The notes: generated from the sequence alone by a model not told the origin. DNA of 64,000 bases from Clostridia bacterium (GCA_017399225.1 JAFQEB010000054.1:1-64000); one strand, 5' to 3'. Counted from the stretch's first letter, positions 43,911 to 55,057 are shown. Made by a program: numbers and translations.

Positions 43911-45428
43911 TCAGCGGGCGTCAGCAGCGGACTGCCAGATGGACACCATTTCGTCGATGCCCTTTTCCCGCACGTTCTGGCAGAACTCGTTCCAGGTTTC
44001 GTCGTTCAGCGGAACGTCACCGACGATGAACCAGACCATCTGCTGCTCGGCATAGCTGCCGATCTGGTAGATCAATTCGTCCACGCGTTCCTGCTGCTCC
44101 TGCGTCAGCCACACCATCGGATACGGCATGGTATCAACGCCCTTGAGCCGCAGGAGCTCATTGACCACATGAACGGTTGCCGCTTGCATGGGCGCAGAGA
44201 CGTCCATCTTCTGCTGGAAGCTGACGGAGGCCTTGCCCGGCATTCCGGCGCCGCCGCGGATCGTCGCTTCGGGCAGCGTTTTGGCCAAAAGCGTTTCAGA
44301 GGCGTCTACCCAGAGCCAGGTGCCGTCGTCGTTCCAGTCGAACTCCTCGCCGGCCATTCCGACGTCAGAGAGGATGAAGCCCTCCTCGGTATAGAGGTAA
44401 TCCACCCAGCGGAGCAGCTCCTCCGGCTTTTCGCAGGCGCGGGTGATCGCAAAGGTGCCGCGCGTCAGATCGCCGGTCAGATCACGGTAGACCTGGCGGC
44501 CGCCATATACCAGCGGATCAAGGATCACATAATCGCTGATGTGGGAATAGTGGACCAGCTCCGCCGGAGAGGAGGCGATCATCATGCCGTAGATCACATC
44601 CGCGTCCGCATCGGGGCCTTCTGCCAGCTGTATGCGGGTGAAGCCGTTTTTGTCCAGCAGCCCTTCGTCCCACAGGGATTTGAGCCACTCCAGGAAGGCG
44701 CGGTTCTCATCAAGCGTAAGGATCTCCTTCACCTGGCCGCCTTCATCCATGGTCACATAGTAATCATTGGCGTTGATGCCAAAGGCATGGGCCAGGAATC
44801 GCAGATCCCACATGCTGCCATAGGTCAGCGGGATCTCATCATCGCGCCTGACATTGCCGTTGACGTCATAATCCCGGAAGGCACGGAGCACCCGCGTCAG
44901 CTCCTCGGCCGTGGTGGGCATATCCAGCTTCAGCCGCTTGAGCCATGCCTGGTTGATCCAGACCGCGTTATTAAACTGCAGCTCGTCAATGGCAGGCAGG
45001 GCAACGATGGCGCCGTCCGGCAGGGTGATAGCCTCCAGCCATTCGGGATGCTCCTGCAGCTCAGCCCAGAGGTTGGGCGCATACTCCGCCAGATAGGGCT
45101 TGAGGTCGATCAGCTTGCCGGCCTTATACCACGCCTGCGTTTCCTGGGTAGTCAGCTGGGCCTTGAAGAGCGCGTCCGGCATTTCGGCCGTGCCGCTGAA
45201 CATGTCCTCCTTGGCCTTTATCCAATCCTGCTGCGTCATGTACTGCTCAAGATCCAGCTGCACGCCGGTCCGCTCTTCCATACGCTCAAAAAACAGGTTG
45301 TCCTTCCATACGCGCTTGCTTTCCTCGTCGTCATATCCGGCCATACTGAAGGACTCCTCAGCATAAGCGCCAGGAGCCGACATCAGCAGCATCATGACAA
45401 GGAGCAGCCATACGCTCAGCTTGCGCAT
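43911..45428 (-). CDS. extracellular solute-binding protein, family 1-like (orphan)
   Basis: A 505-residue exported protein resembling LplA/YtcQ-type sugar-binding proteins. A signal peptide (RKLSVWLLLVMMLLMSAPGAYA) ends without a lipobox cysteine, so it would be released or held by other means. Typical binding-protein segments are ERTGVQLDLEQYMTQQDW, DLKPYLAEYAPNLW, a PTTAEELTRVLRAFRDYD block and AITRACEKPEELLRWVDYLY. No ABC permease or ATPase gene is nearby. GGAGGG precedes the ATG. It probably shares a transcript with the second galactokinase. Confidence 0.82.
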   Translation of the reverse strand: MRKLSVWLLLVMMLLMSAPGAYAEESFSMAGYDDEESKRVWKDNLFFERMEERTGVQLDLEQYMTQQDWIKAKEDMFSGTAEMPDALFKAQLTTQETQAWYKAGKLIDLKPYLAEYAPNLWAELQEHPEWLEAITLPDGAIVALPAIDELQFNNAVWINQAWLKRLKLDMPTTAEELTRVLRAFRDYDVNGNVRRDDEIPLTYGSMWDLRFLAHAFGINANDYYVTMDEGGQVKEILTLDENRAFLEWLKSLWDEGLLDKNGFTRIQLAEGPDADADVIYGMMIASSPAELVHYSHISDYVILDPLVYGGRQVYRDLTGDLTRGTFAITRACEKPEELLRWVDYLYTEEGFILSDVGMAGEEFDWNDDGTWLWVDASETLLAKTLPEATIRGGAGMPGKASVSFQQKMDVSAPMQAATVHVVNELLRLKGVDTMPYPMVWLTQEQQERVDELIYQIGSYAEQQMVWFIVGDVPLNDETWNEFCQNVREKGIDEMVSIWQSAADAR

Positions 45429-45463
45429 CGCAGTCCCTCCAGTGTGAAAATACTGTCCAATAT

Positions 45464-45492
45464 ATTATAGTCCTTTTTTCACCGTTTGACCA
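45464..45492 (-). promoter_or_regulatory. promoter of the binding-protein/galactokinase unit
   Basis: TGGTCA, 17 bp and TATAAT lie 36-64 bases upstream of the binding-protein start. Confidence 0.6.
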
Positions 45493-45615
45493 GCCCTATT
45501 TTCGTAGAAAGTGGCGATTGCCGAAAATTTTCTGGATTTTACAGGACTTACCGTGGGAAGAAATGAAGCATTTCCGTCATTTCGGGCAAGAATGGAAGTG
45601 TCAGGAGGGATGTAT

Positions 45616-48006
45616 GTGAAATTTCGTCGATGGCTCCAGCCGGCGCTCTGGCTGGTGCTGCTGGGTGTACTGACCGGCGCGGCAGTCTGGGCATACGACT
45701 ATTTTGCGGTGGACTCCTGGCAGACGCTGGATCCGGCCAAGCTGACCAACGTAGCCCAGAAGGGCGCGATCTACGATAAGGACGGCAGCTATGTCACCAC
45801 CTTGGTGGGGCGCGAGAACCGTACCGTTATCGACACCGCTTCCCTGCCCCGATATGTGGCAGACGCCTTCCTGGCCGCTGAGGATCTGCGCTTTTACAAG
45901 CATCCTGGCTTTGACGTCACGCGGATCCTGGGCGCTGTGGTCAGCAACGTCCGGGCAGGCGGATTCTCCCAGGGGGCGTCCACCATCACCCAGCAGCTGG
46001 TGAAGCTCTCCCATCTGTCCAGCCAGAAGACGATCGCCCGCAAGCTGGAGGAGATCCATCTGGCGCTGCAGCTGGAAAGGCTGTACACCAAGGAGCAGAT
46101 CCTGGATATGTACCTCAATTTCATCTACTTCGGTCAGGGCGCTTACGGCATCCAGGCCGCCGCTGAGGTGACCTTCGGGGTCGACGCCGCCGAGCTGACG
46201 CCTGCCCAGGCTGCGGCGCTGGCAGCTGCAATCAAGGCGCCCTCGGCCTATAGCATTCAGACCGCACCCGAGGCCAACCGGGAGCGGCGGGAATACATCC
46301 TCGCCGTCATGTTGGAGGAAGAGATGCTCTCCCCCGAGGAATATGCCGCTGCGATGCAGGAGGAGCTGCAGGCCGTCTCCTCTGCTGCCGTACAGACGGA
46401 ATACGGCTGGTTCGTGGACGCCGTGCTGGACGAGGCAGAGCTGCAGCTGGACGTCTCAGCCGAGGTGCTGCTGGCCGGCGGCTACCGCATCGAAACGACC
46501 CTCGACCCGGCCATGCAGGACGTCCTGGACGCCCAGTTCAAGGCCAAAAGCATTTTCCCCGCCAACGCCAGGGACGGCACCCCCGTGCAGGCCGCCGCAG
46601 CGGCAGTGGATACAAACACCGGGGCTGTGCGGGCCATCGTGGGCGGCCGGGAATACCAGACCCGACGGGGCCTCAACCGCGCCACGCACCTGCGCCGGCA
46701 GCCAGGCAGCGCCCTCAAGCCCCTGGCGGTTTACGCCCCGGCCATTGAATATGCCGGCTGGACCTGCGCCGACGTCATCCTCGATGAGCCGACCAGCTTC
46801 GGGAGCTATAAGCCCAGGAATGCCGGAAACGCCTACTACGGTCATGTGACCGTGCGCACCGCCCTCAAAAACAGCCTCAACATCCCGGCGGTCAAGCTCA
46901 TCGAGGAGATCGGCCTGGCCAGCAGCCGGCGCTACCTGTCCGCCGTGGGGATCGAGCTGACAGACCGGGACTGGAATCTCTCCCTGGCCCTGGGCAGCAT
47001 GACCTACGGCGCATCTCCGGTGCAGATGGCTGCTGCCTACAGCCCCTTTGCCAACGGCGGGATGTACTACGCGCCCTACTTTATCGAGCGCATCACCGAC
47101 CAGAACGGCGTGGTGGTCTATCAGCATCAGGATGCGGGCACAAGGGTGCTCTCGCCCCAGTCCGCCTACCTGATGACGCATCTGCTGCAGACGGTCGTCT
47201 CCTCCGGTACCGGCACGCGCCTGAACAGCGTCGGCGTTCCCGTGGCCGGCAAGACAGGCACCGTCAACATGACAGGCGGCGGCAACCGGGACGCCTGGAT
47301 GTCTGCCTACACCGCCGAGATCTCCACCACTGTGTGGATGGGCTATGATGAGCCCGACGAATCCCACCGCCTGCCCAACAGCGTCTCCGGCGGCACGAAC
47401 CCTGCCTCGCTGGCGCGGGCCTTCCTTAAAGCGTGGTACAGCGGCAAAAGCAAGCCCAGCTTCAGCAAGCCCTCCGGGATCGTCAGCGCAACGCTGGACA
47501 AGAAGGCCATCGAGCGCCGGGGCGAACCCATGCTGGCAACCTCCCTCACCCCGGACGCTTATAAGATCACCGAGGTCTTCCGCGAAGGAACGCAGCCGAC
47601 CAAAAAGAGCGACGTGTGGACAGCCCCCGCCTCTGCGCGCTCCTTCTATGTGACCCACGACGAAAGCGGGCAGCCCAAGCTGGTCATCCAGGCCAGCGGC
47701 GAGGCGGTCTACCGGGTACAGCGGGACGCCGTGGGCGAAAGCTTCATCCTGACCGAAATGCGGGCCGAGGCCGGGCAGACCCTCACCTACACCGACAATC
47801 GCGCCCAGCCGGGGATCACCTACACCTACCGGGTCATCCCCGTGCACGCGGAGCTGCTGGACAACGGCATTCTGCTGGAGGGGATGCAGAGCGTGCAGGT
47901 GGCGCGGGTGGAGAGGCCCAATTCTTTTGGAAGCTGGTTCAGCAGCCTGTTCAACCGGGATAACGAAGACGCTTCCGACCGTCCGGTCTCCATCTTTGCC
48001 GAGTAA
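45616..48006 (+). CDS. class A penicillin-binding protein (PBP1a-like)
   Basis: A 796-residue bifunctional peptidoglycan synthase. After a short cytoplasmic tail and one membrane helix (ALWLVLLGVLTGAAVWAY), the GT51 glycosyltransferase domain shows AEDLRFYKHPG and QGASTITQQLVKLS. The transpeptidase domain has the active serine in GSALKPL (SxxK), SLN in LKNSLNIPA and KTG in VAGKTGTVNM. A C-terminal ~150 residues contain a fibronectin-like segment (GITYTYRVIPV). GTG 45616 is chosen because AGGAGG lies 7 bases upstream; the ATG at 45610 directly abuts it. It polymerises and cross-links the wall. Confidence 0.94.
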   Translation: MKFRRWLQPALWLVLLGVLTGAAVWAYDYFAVDSWQTLDPAKLTNVAQKGAIYDKDGSYVTTLVGRENRTVIDTASLPRYVADAFLAAEDLRFYKHPGFDVTRILGAVVSNVRAGGFSQGASTITQQLVKLSHLSSQKTIARKLEEIHLALQLERLYTKEQILDMYLNFIYFGQGAYGIQAAAEVTFGVDAAELTPAQAAALAAAIKAPSAYSIQTAPEANRERREYILAVMLEEEMLSPEEYAAAMQEELQAVSSAAVQTEYGWFVDAVLDEAELQLDVSAEVLLAGGYRIETTLDPAMQDVLDAQFKAKSIFPANARDGTPVQAAAAAVDTNTGAVRAIVGGREYQTRRGLNRATHLRRQPGSALKPLAVYAPAIEYAGWTCADVILDEPTSFGSYKPRNAGNAYYGHVTVRTALKNSLNIPAVKLIEEIGLASSRRYLSAVGIELTDRDWNLSLALGSMTYGASPVQMAAAYSPFANGGMYYAPYFIERITDQNGVVVYQHQDAGTRVLSPQSAYLMTHLLQTVVSSGTGTRLNSVGVPVAGKTGTVNMTGGGNRDAWMSAYTAEISTTVWMGYDEPDESHRLPNSVSGGTNPASLARAFLKAWYSGKSKPSFSKPSGIVSATLDKKAIERRGEPMLATSLTPDAYKITEVFREGTQPTKKSDVWTAPASARSFYVTHDESGQPKLVIQASGEAVYRVQRDAVGESFILTEMRAEAGQTLTYTDNRAQPGITYTYRVIPVHAELLDNGILLEGMQSVQVARVERPNSFGSWFSSLFNRDNEDASDRPVSIFAE

Positions 48007-48013
48007 CGCAAAC

Positions 48014-48039
48014 GCCCCGACGCCTGATGACGTCGGGGC
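48014..48039. terminator. terminator between converging PBP and secreted-protein genes
   Basis: GCCCCGACG/CGTCGGGGC is a perfect 9-bp stem with an 8-base loop. The T-tract is weak in both directions. Confidence 0.65.
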
Positions 48040-48046
48040 AAACCTG

Positions 48047-48706
48047 TTATTCCGGAAAGATCTCCCGGCAGGTCATGGGCATACCGTTTTTGAGGAACCA
48101 CAGGCTCACCTGTCCACTGCTTGCACAGTCAGCCAGCTGCTTGCTGGGAATGAACCACCCCGTCAGGCAAACGGCATTGTTCTCCGCGCTGGCAAGGATG
48201 AGGATGGGCTGTGCGTCCTCGTAGAGCACCAGGTAGTATGCCGTGCCCGCCGGGCCCTCCTCGGCATAGATCATGCTGCAGTTCAGCAGTCCGTTGACCT
48301 CAAGGATCTCCTCATATTCCACCGCTCCGACAACGGACTCATAGGCGGCGTACACCATGGCGTAGGACACGACTTCCATCATCACGGTGCTCTCCGCCTC
48401 AAAGGCGACCATCGGATGCTCGTTGGCAAAGTAGGCCCGCATGTTGCGGACAAATGCGGCATTTTCAACGTCCAGGCGCACGATCATGCGGGGCTCGCCA
48501 TCCACGCCAGCCGCCCATCCCCGGGCCGTTCGCTGAAGGCTTTCCGGCACGCCGTTGATGGCCAGGTAATCGCCGCTGGCGATCTGACGCATGTGCTGGG
48601 CCATATCCACAGCCCGCTGCCACGACAGCTCGGAGCCCGCAGCATATGCAGGCAACAGGGCCGCGCACAGCAGCAGGATGAGCATCAGAAAGACGAGCTT
48701 CTTCAT
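48047..48706 (-). CDS. secreted protein of unknown function (paralogue 1)
   Basis: A 219-residue exported protein with a signal peptide (KKLVFLMLILLLCAALLPAYA). The mature part has no family I recognise. Its C-terminal half (LVLYEDAQPILILASAENNA, then SGQVSLWFLKNGMP) resembles that of the next gene upstream, so the two are tandem paralogues. The start overlaps the upstream stop by 4 bases (ATGA), showing coupled translation. They lie between a class A PBP and ftsZ, which hints at an envelope role without proving it. Confidence 0.7.
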   Translation of the reverse strand: MKKLVFLMLILLLCAALLPAYAAGSELSWQRAVDMAQHMRQIASGDYLAINGVPESLQRTARGWAAGVDGEPRMIVRLDVENAAFVRNMRAYFANEHPMVAFEAESTVMMEVVSYAMVYAAYESVVGAVEYEEILEVNGLLNCSMIYAEEGPAGTAYYLVLYEDAQPILILASAENNAVCLTGWFIPSKQLADCASSGQVSLWFLKNGMPMTCREIFPE

Positions 48707-49428
48707 TCGTAATGCACCTCCTCAAAGGCAGCCGGAGGCAGGCCCTTCCCAGCGAACCAATCCGATACCTGCTGCGCGCTTTCGCAAGCTGACAGCGCTT
48801 CATCCGGCAGGAAGCTGGCAGACATACAGACCGCACCGTTGTCCGCGTACCAGGTCACCAGCACGGGCACAGCGTCCTCGTAGAGCATCACCAGCAGGCC
48901 GCAGCCCTGGGCCTCCTCCCAGGCAAACACCTTGAAGCGGTGCAGGAGACTAATCAGCGAAAGCTCCTGCTCCTCCCGCTGCCCGCGGAGGATATCCGGC
49001 AGCTGCTCCATCAGATCCCGGCGCAGCTCCGGCCTTTCCAGATCGGGCAGCACCGCACCCTCCGGCATATTGCCGAAGAGCGCTTCGGTCAGCGCCTCAG
49101 CATTCAGAGCATAGATGCGAGCGGGGGTGGTATGGTCACCGCCGGAAACCGCCTCGATCTCCGCTTTGCTGGAGTAGGTGTAGTCGCAGTTTGCCATGAA
49201 CACGCTGCTCTCGGCCAGCAGATCGATGCGCCGGGCGATCTCCACGGCGTTGGCATAGAAGCCGTCCGCAGGCAGCGGAGCGTCCGTGGGGCGCGGCGTC
49301 GCCGTGGCGATCAGGCGGCGCTCCCCTTCCGGCGTCGCCAGCACGTCGGGCCGCGGCGTGGCCGTCTCCGCATATGCCCAGCACAGGCAGGCCAGCAGCG
49401 CCAGCACACCGGCAAGCAGCCTTTTCAT
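48703..49428 (-). CDS. secreted protein of unknown function (paralogue 2)
   Basis: A 241-residue exported protein. The signal peptide is KRLLAGVLALLACLCWAYA, then a Thr/Pro-rich stretch with two TATPRP repeats. The C-terminal half (VMLYEDAVPVLVTWYADNGA, then QQVSDWFAGKGLPP) parallels the neighbouring 219-residue protein. ATG 49428 is chosen because it starts at the signal peptide with GGAG 10 bases upstream; ATG 49452 is an alternative. No function is assigned. Confidence 0.7.
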   Translation of the reverse strand: MKRLLAGVLALLACLCWAYAETATPRPDVLATPEGERRLIATATPRPTDAPLPADGFYANAVEIARRIDLLAESSVFMANCDYTYSSKAEIEAVSGGDHTTPARIYALNAEALTEALFGNMPEGAVLPDLERPELRRDLMEQLPDILRGQREEQELSLISLLHRFKVFAWEEAQGCGLLVMLYEDAVPVLVTWYADNGAVCMSASFLPDEALSACESAQQVSDWFAGKGLPPAAFEEVHYE

Positions 49429-49589
49429 TTGCACATCGCTCCTTTTTTTCATCCTGACGGTTTCTTCCGGCAGATGGCGTTTACGTCGTATCTCTGCGTC
49501 CATTATATACCAGCCTTTGCAGCATTGCAACGCAGGCCGCTCCGCCGCGCGACAATTTTACATTTGACCCCACTTATCCACAGACAGAA

Positions 49590-49622
49590 AGAACAGGAGA
49601 ACCGCTGCGGCTCTCCTGTTCT
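49590..49622 (-). terminator. terminator of ftsAZ
   Basis: AGAACAGGAGA/TCTCCTGTTCT extends inward and is followed by TTCTG on the minus strand, 13 bases after the ftsZ stop. It marks the end of the dcw cluster. Confidence 0.85.
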
Positions 49623-49635
49623 CTGTATTCATTTA

Positions 49636-51063
<1,428 letters not shown>

Positions 51064-51136
51064 GTTGCATCCCCCTGACTTCTATCACGATGGTAGTAAT
51101 CTCTTGCTTGTATCGGCTCTGGCAGCCGCTGCGTCA

Positions 51137-52333
51137 TCAGCCGCCCACCAGGGAGCGGAAGAAATCGCTGATCTTTCCGGCAAGCCCGGAAGCAGGCTGA
51201 CGCTGCTGCTCCATGGTGTCGATGATCAGGTCCATCAGGCCCATCGTGGAAGAGTAGATGGGGCTGGACATTTTCACGGTGCGCTTGGGTGTATCACGGA
51301 CGGGGCGGCCCAGCTTGGAGGACAGGTAATCCTTGCCGCCGCGGTTGAAGGCGATGCCGCCGCCGGTGAGGTAGACGTTGGACCAGTTGCCCAGCTTCAC
51401 GCCGCTCTCCTCCAGCGTCTGCTTGATCTCCGCCGCCAGCTCGTCCACCCTTGCGGTGATGATGGGGCTGACCTGCTCGCGGGTGAAGGACTGCGCGGGC
51501 TGATCCGCCGTTGCGGGGATCTCATAGGTCTCAGGCGTGGCGGACATGCTGTAGACGAAGTGCTGCTTGATCTTCTCCTCCGCGTTCTTGAAGGAGATAT
51601 CCAGCTCCTCTGCCAGATCTGCCGCGATGTGGCCGCCGCCGATATCGATGCACTTGTGGAAAATGAGCGCGTCGCCCTCCACAGCCATGACCTCGGTGTT
51701 CAGGTATCCCACGTCGATCAGCACCGCCGTGCGGTCACGATCCTCCTCGGGCAGGTAGAGCATCGCCTCGCCTGCGGGGGTGGAGAAGAAGTTCCTCGGC
51801 TTCACGCCCATATTGGCCAGGCGGGTGCTGACGTCGTCGATAAAGAACTTGTTGGCGGTGACGAAGGAGATCATCGCAGTCAGCTCGCGGCCCTTGACGC
51901 CCACGGCCTGCAGCATCTTCTTGCCGTCGTCCACGCGGAACCAGGCGGGGCTGAAGTGAATGATCTCGCCGGGCAGCTCGCCCAGATTCTTCTGCGCCTC
52001 GGCAAAGATGGCGCGCACGTCGCTGGCCGTCACATGGGGATCAGGGCCGGTCAGGGATACGCGGGCCTCGGTCACATACACCTTGGTGAACGCGCCGGGG
52101 ACGCCGATATTGACCTCACGGATCTTGCGGTGGCTCTGGGTCTCCGCCTGCATGATTGCCTCGCGGAGGCAATCGTCGATCTCGCCGGGGTTATTCCACC
52201 CGTCCGCCAGGAAGCCGTTGTAGGTCACAATACCCGCGCCTACGATATCGCATCGGGTAGCGGTGCTGTTCTCCGCCACCAGCGCAACGATCTTGTTCGT
52301 ACCGAAATCGATGCTCGTTACCGTAGTCTTCAT
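51137..52333 (-). CDS. ftsA: cell division protein FtsA
   Basis: A 398-residue actin-like protein that tethers FtsZ to the membrane. The phosphate-1 motif is VTSIDFGTNKIVALVAE at the N terminus. The SHS2/1C domain region is near residues 85-160, phosphate-2 is LIDVGYLNTEV and the adenosine motif is VYLTGGGIAF. It ends in an amphipathic helix, KISDFFRSLV, the membrane-targeting sequence. ATG 52333 matches the FtsA N terminus; a longer frame to 52468 is rejected. It has its own promoter upstream and ftsZ follows. Confidence 0.95.
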   Translation of the reverse strand: MKTTVTSIDFGTNKIVALVAENSTATRCDIVGAGIVTYNGFLADGWNNPGEIDDCLREAIMQAETQSHRKIREVNIGVPGAFTKVYVTEARVSLTGPDPHVTASDVRAIFAEAQKNLGELPGEIIHFSPAWFRVDDGKKMLQAVGVKGRELTAMISFVTANKFFIDDVSTRLANMGVKPRNFFSTPAGEAMLYLPEEDRDRTAVLIDVGYLNTEVMAVEGDALIFHKCIDIGGGHIAADLAEELDISFKNAEEKIKQHFVYSMSATPETYEIPATADQPAQSFTREQVSPIITARVDELAAEIKQTLEESGVKLGNWSNVYLTGGGIAFNRGGKDYLSSKLGRPVRDTPKRTVKMSSPIYSSTMGLMDLIIDTMEQQRQPASGLAGKISDFFRSLVGG

Positions 52334-52488
52334 AGAACTCTCATACCCCCTGTTTTCCGGCCGGGCCATATCCGCCGGCAGGAACAATCTGGAAAGCCAT
52401 TTCTGCTGCGGACGGCTCGTCCGCCTGTGCATCAAGCCGCCGACATGCGCATACGCATGGACAGCCACTATCCAATATACCAGTTTCC

Positions 52489-52517
52489 ATTATAGCCATT
52501 TTTTTGGAAGAATGCAA
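52489..52517 (-). promoter_or_regulatory. internal promoter for ftsAZ
   Basis: TTGCAT, a 17-bp spacer and TATAAT lie in the 248-base gap between ftsQ and ftsA. A GATTTGTG/CACAAATC hairpin (52539-52566) sits just beyond ftsQ. ftsAZ can therefore be expressed apart from the upstream dcw genes. Confidence 0.8.
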
Positions 52518-52581
52518 GGGTTTTCCTGCATTTACGGGGATTTGTGCGCATTTTGTTACACAAATCACCATCAGCCGGCGC

Positions 52582-53661
52582 TTATTCGACCCCCGGCGGC
52601 ATGTAGGAGGGGCTTTCCGGGTCCGTCACCACGATGGTGCCGCCCTTTTGCTGCCCGTAATAACCCTTTTCCAGCACGACCTCATGGACGATGGTCGCCG
52701 CCCGCAGCTTCTCATGGATGCGCTCTGCGCTGCCCAGAAGGATGGTGAAGCCGTCCTCACGGGTCTTCATGGTTATACTGTCCATGCCGGCCATATCCAA
52801 TTCCCCGATCATGTCAAGCTTTTTCATCGCCTTGAGCTCAACGAGGATCTGTGTGTAGGTCTGCAGATGGGCAGGCGTACGCAGGTTGATCGCCTGACCG
52901 GCGCTGGCACGGCTGACGTCCAGGCCGGTGATGTGAATGAGCCCGTCCACCGATTCGGCAAGGTTCTGGGATACTTCCAGCACCCAGCCCCGATTATCCA
53001 GCTTGACGATCCTGCCGTTATACTGGATGTACGCCACCGGCACGCGCTCCACCACATGAATGGTCACCGTATCGAAGGCAACGTCCACCAGCGTGCAGCG
53101 CAGATAGCGGTTGCGGCTGATGCGCTGGATGACGTCATCCTGATTGATAGACAGGGTGCTCATGCCCGGCTTCAGCTGCGACAGCTCGATAACTTCCTGC
53201 GCTGAAACGCGGGCATTGCCCACGACCTCGATGCGCTTGACCTGCAGGAAGGAGCTGTGCAGCGTCAGGCCCACCACGACGATCAGGGCGATCACCGCCA
53301 GGGTGATCCACAGCGCCCGGGAGCCGAGGAACTTCCTCACCTTGTCGCTGAGCCTGTCCGAATCGATGTGCAATATGCGTTCATCCCGGAGGGATTCGGG
53401 GTGATTCCAGTAGTTGGGATCGCGGGGATATTCCTCCCCTTCCTTGGGCAGCTCCACCACCCGGTCCCAGAAGGGCTCGCTGCGGCTGTAGAGGTTTTCA
53501 GAGCGCTCGCTGCGCAGCTCAGGCGCCTGCTCCGGCTCCTCGAAGGGATAATCCGCATCGAAGGCAGCGCTGTTGCCCGCAGGCGGGAAACCCGCGCCGG
53601 TATGCTGTACAGGCTCGCGGTGCCCGGTATTGATATTCTCCCCCCATGGCGGCATGTCCAT
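52582..53661 (-). CDS. ftsQ: cell division protein FtsQ/DivIB
   Basis: A 359-residue bitopic membrane protein of the FtsQ-FtsL-FtsB complex. It has a long cytoplasmic tail of about 115 residues rich in Glu/Pro/Arg and one membrane helix (ALWITLAVIALIVVVGLTL). A POTRA domain follows (FLQVKRIEVVGNARVSAQEV), then the beta domain with VERVPVAYIQ. Regulators of septal synthesis bind this part. AGGGAGG precedes the ATG. It lies between murA and ftsA, as in many Bacillota. Confidence 0.92.
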   Translation of the reverse strand: MDMPPWGENINTGHREPVQHTGAGFPPAGNSAAFDADYPFEEPEQAPELRSERSENLYSRSEPFWDRVVELPKEGEEYPRDPNYWNHPESLRDERILHIDSDRLSDKVRKFLGSRALWITLAVIALIVVVGLTLHSSFLQVKRIEVVGNARVSAQEVIELSQLKPGMSTLSINQDDVIQRISRNRYLRCTLVDVAFDTVTIHVVERVPVAYIQYNGRIVKLDNRGWVLEVSQNLAESVDGLIHITGLDVSRASAGQAINLRTPAHLQTYTQILVELKAMKKLDMIGELDMAGMDSITMKTREDGFTILLGSAERIHEKLRAATIVHEVVLEKGYYGQQKGGTIVVTDPESPSYMPPGVE

Positions 53662-53725
53662 CGTCCGAAACCTCCCTCCGCGCCGGCAGGTACCGGGGCA
53701 CGCCCCGGTACGGCCGCCGGATCAT

Positions 53726-54991
53726 TCAGATCTGCGTCTGTACCCTTGTAACTTTTGCACCCAGCAGGTTCAGCTGGCGCTCAAAGCGCTCGTAGCCCCG
53801 GTCGATCAGCTCGGCGTGCTCCACCAGCGTTTCGCCCTGGGCCTGCAGCCCCGCCAGCACCAGCGCAGCCCCGCCCCGAAGGTCGCGGGCCGTTACATTC
53901 GCGCCGCTGAGCCGCTCTACACCGCGCACCACCGCCGTCCGGCCCGTGCACAGGATCCGCGCGCCCATCCGGTTCAGATCACCGGCATGTGTAAACCTGT
54001 TCTCAAATACATTCTCCACAATTACGCCAGTTCCTTCTGAAACTGCCAAAAGTGCCAGCATCTGCACCTGCATATCCGTCGGGAAGCCCGGATGGGGCTG
54101 CGTCTGCAGGACGGAAAAGGCGTTCAAGCGCTCTGGAGCCGTCAGAAGCAGCGTATCCTTCGTTTCCCGAAGATCGCAGCCCATCTCCCGCAGCTTGGCG
54201 TTTATGGCGTGCATATCCCCCACCGGCGCGTTGGTCAGCTCGATCCGGCCGCCGGTGATGGCCGCAGCAGCCAGCAGCGTACCGGCAACGATGCGGTCCG
54301 GCATGGGGGTGTACTCCGCGCCATGAAGACGCTCAACGCCCTCCACGGTGATGGTGGCGCAGCCTGCGCCGCGCACCCTTCCGCCCATGGCGTTGATAAA
54401 GCCCATCAGATCCACGATCTCCGGCTCCCGGGCGGCATTGTGGATGGTCGTCGTTCCCGGCAGGCAGGCTGCCGCCATCATCACGTTTTCCGTCGCCCCC
54501 ACGCTGGGATAGTCCAGGTGGACGTCCCCGGGGTGCATGTGCCTGCCGTCGCAGTGAATGATGCCGCCGTCCTCGCTGATCCTCACGCCCAGCGCCCGGA
54601 GCCCCGACAGATGCAGGTCGATGGGACGCAGGCCGATCTCGCAGCCGCCGGGATATGTAACCGTTGCCTGCCGGAAACGGGAAAGGATCGGCCCCAGCAT
54701 GAAGATGGAGGAGCGGATCTGCTTGGACAGCTGATCGGGCATCTCATGGCTGCTCATGTCCATCCCGGAGATGCACATGTCATGCCCCTGGCAGGTCACG
54801 CGGCAGCCCAGTATCCTGAGGATATCCACCATGCGCCGCACATCGGTGATGTCCGGCATAGCGTGCAGGGTTACCTCCTCCTCCGTCAGCACACAGGCCG
54901 CGAGGATGGGCAGCGCAGCATTCTTCGCACCGTCCACCCGGATGGAGCCCTCCAGCCTTCTGCCGCCTTCCACAACGAACGATTCCATCAT
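53726..54991 (-). CDS. murA: UDP-N-acetylglucosamine 1-carboxyvinyltransferase
   Basis: A 421-residue enzyme for the first committed step of peptidoglycan precursor synthesis, transferring enolpyruvate from PEP. The conserved start has VDGAKNAALPILAA. The catalytic, fosfomycin-sensitive cysteine is in TYPGGCEIGLRPIDLHL near residue 117. The C-terminal DLRGGAALVLAGL and HAELIDRGYERF blocks are typical. Length matches MurA (417-430). It sits between ftsW and ftsQ, where many Clostridia place murG/murB or murA. Confidence 0.96.
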   Translation of the reverse strand: MMESFVVEGGRRLEGSIRVDGAKNAALPILAACVLTEEEVTLHAMPDITDVRRMVDILRILGCRVTCQGHDMCISGMDMSSHEMPDQLSKQIRSSIFMLGPILSRFRQATVTYPGGCEIGLRPIDLHLSGLRALGVRISEDGGIIHCDGRHMHPGDVHLDYPSVGATENVMMAAACLPGTTTIHNAAREPEIVDLMGFINAMGGRVRGAGCATITVEGVERLHGAEYTPMPDRIVAGTLLAAAAITGGRIELTNAPVGDMHAINAKLREMGCDLRETKDTLLLTAPERLNAFSVLQTQPHPGFPTDMQVQMLALLAVSEGTGVIVENVFENRFTHAGDLNRMGARILCTGRTAVVRGVERLSGANVTARDLRGGAALVLAGLQAQGETLVEHAELIDRGYERFERQLNLLGAKVTRVQTQI

Positions 54992-55057
54992 CCGCCACCT
55001 CCGCTTCGATGCTTCAATACTATGATGAAGCCCGGAAGGTGTGCAGTTTTTGGCGCA

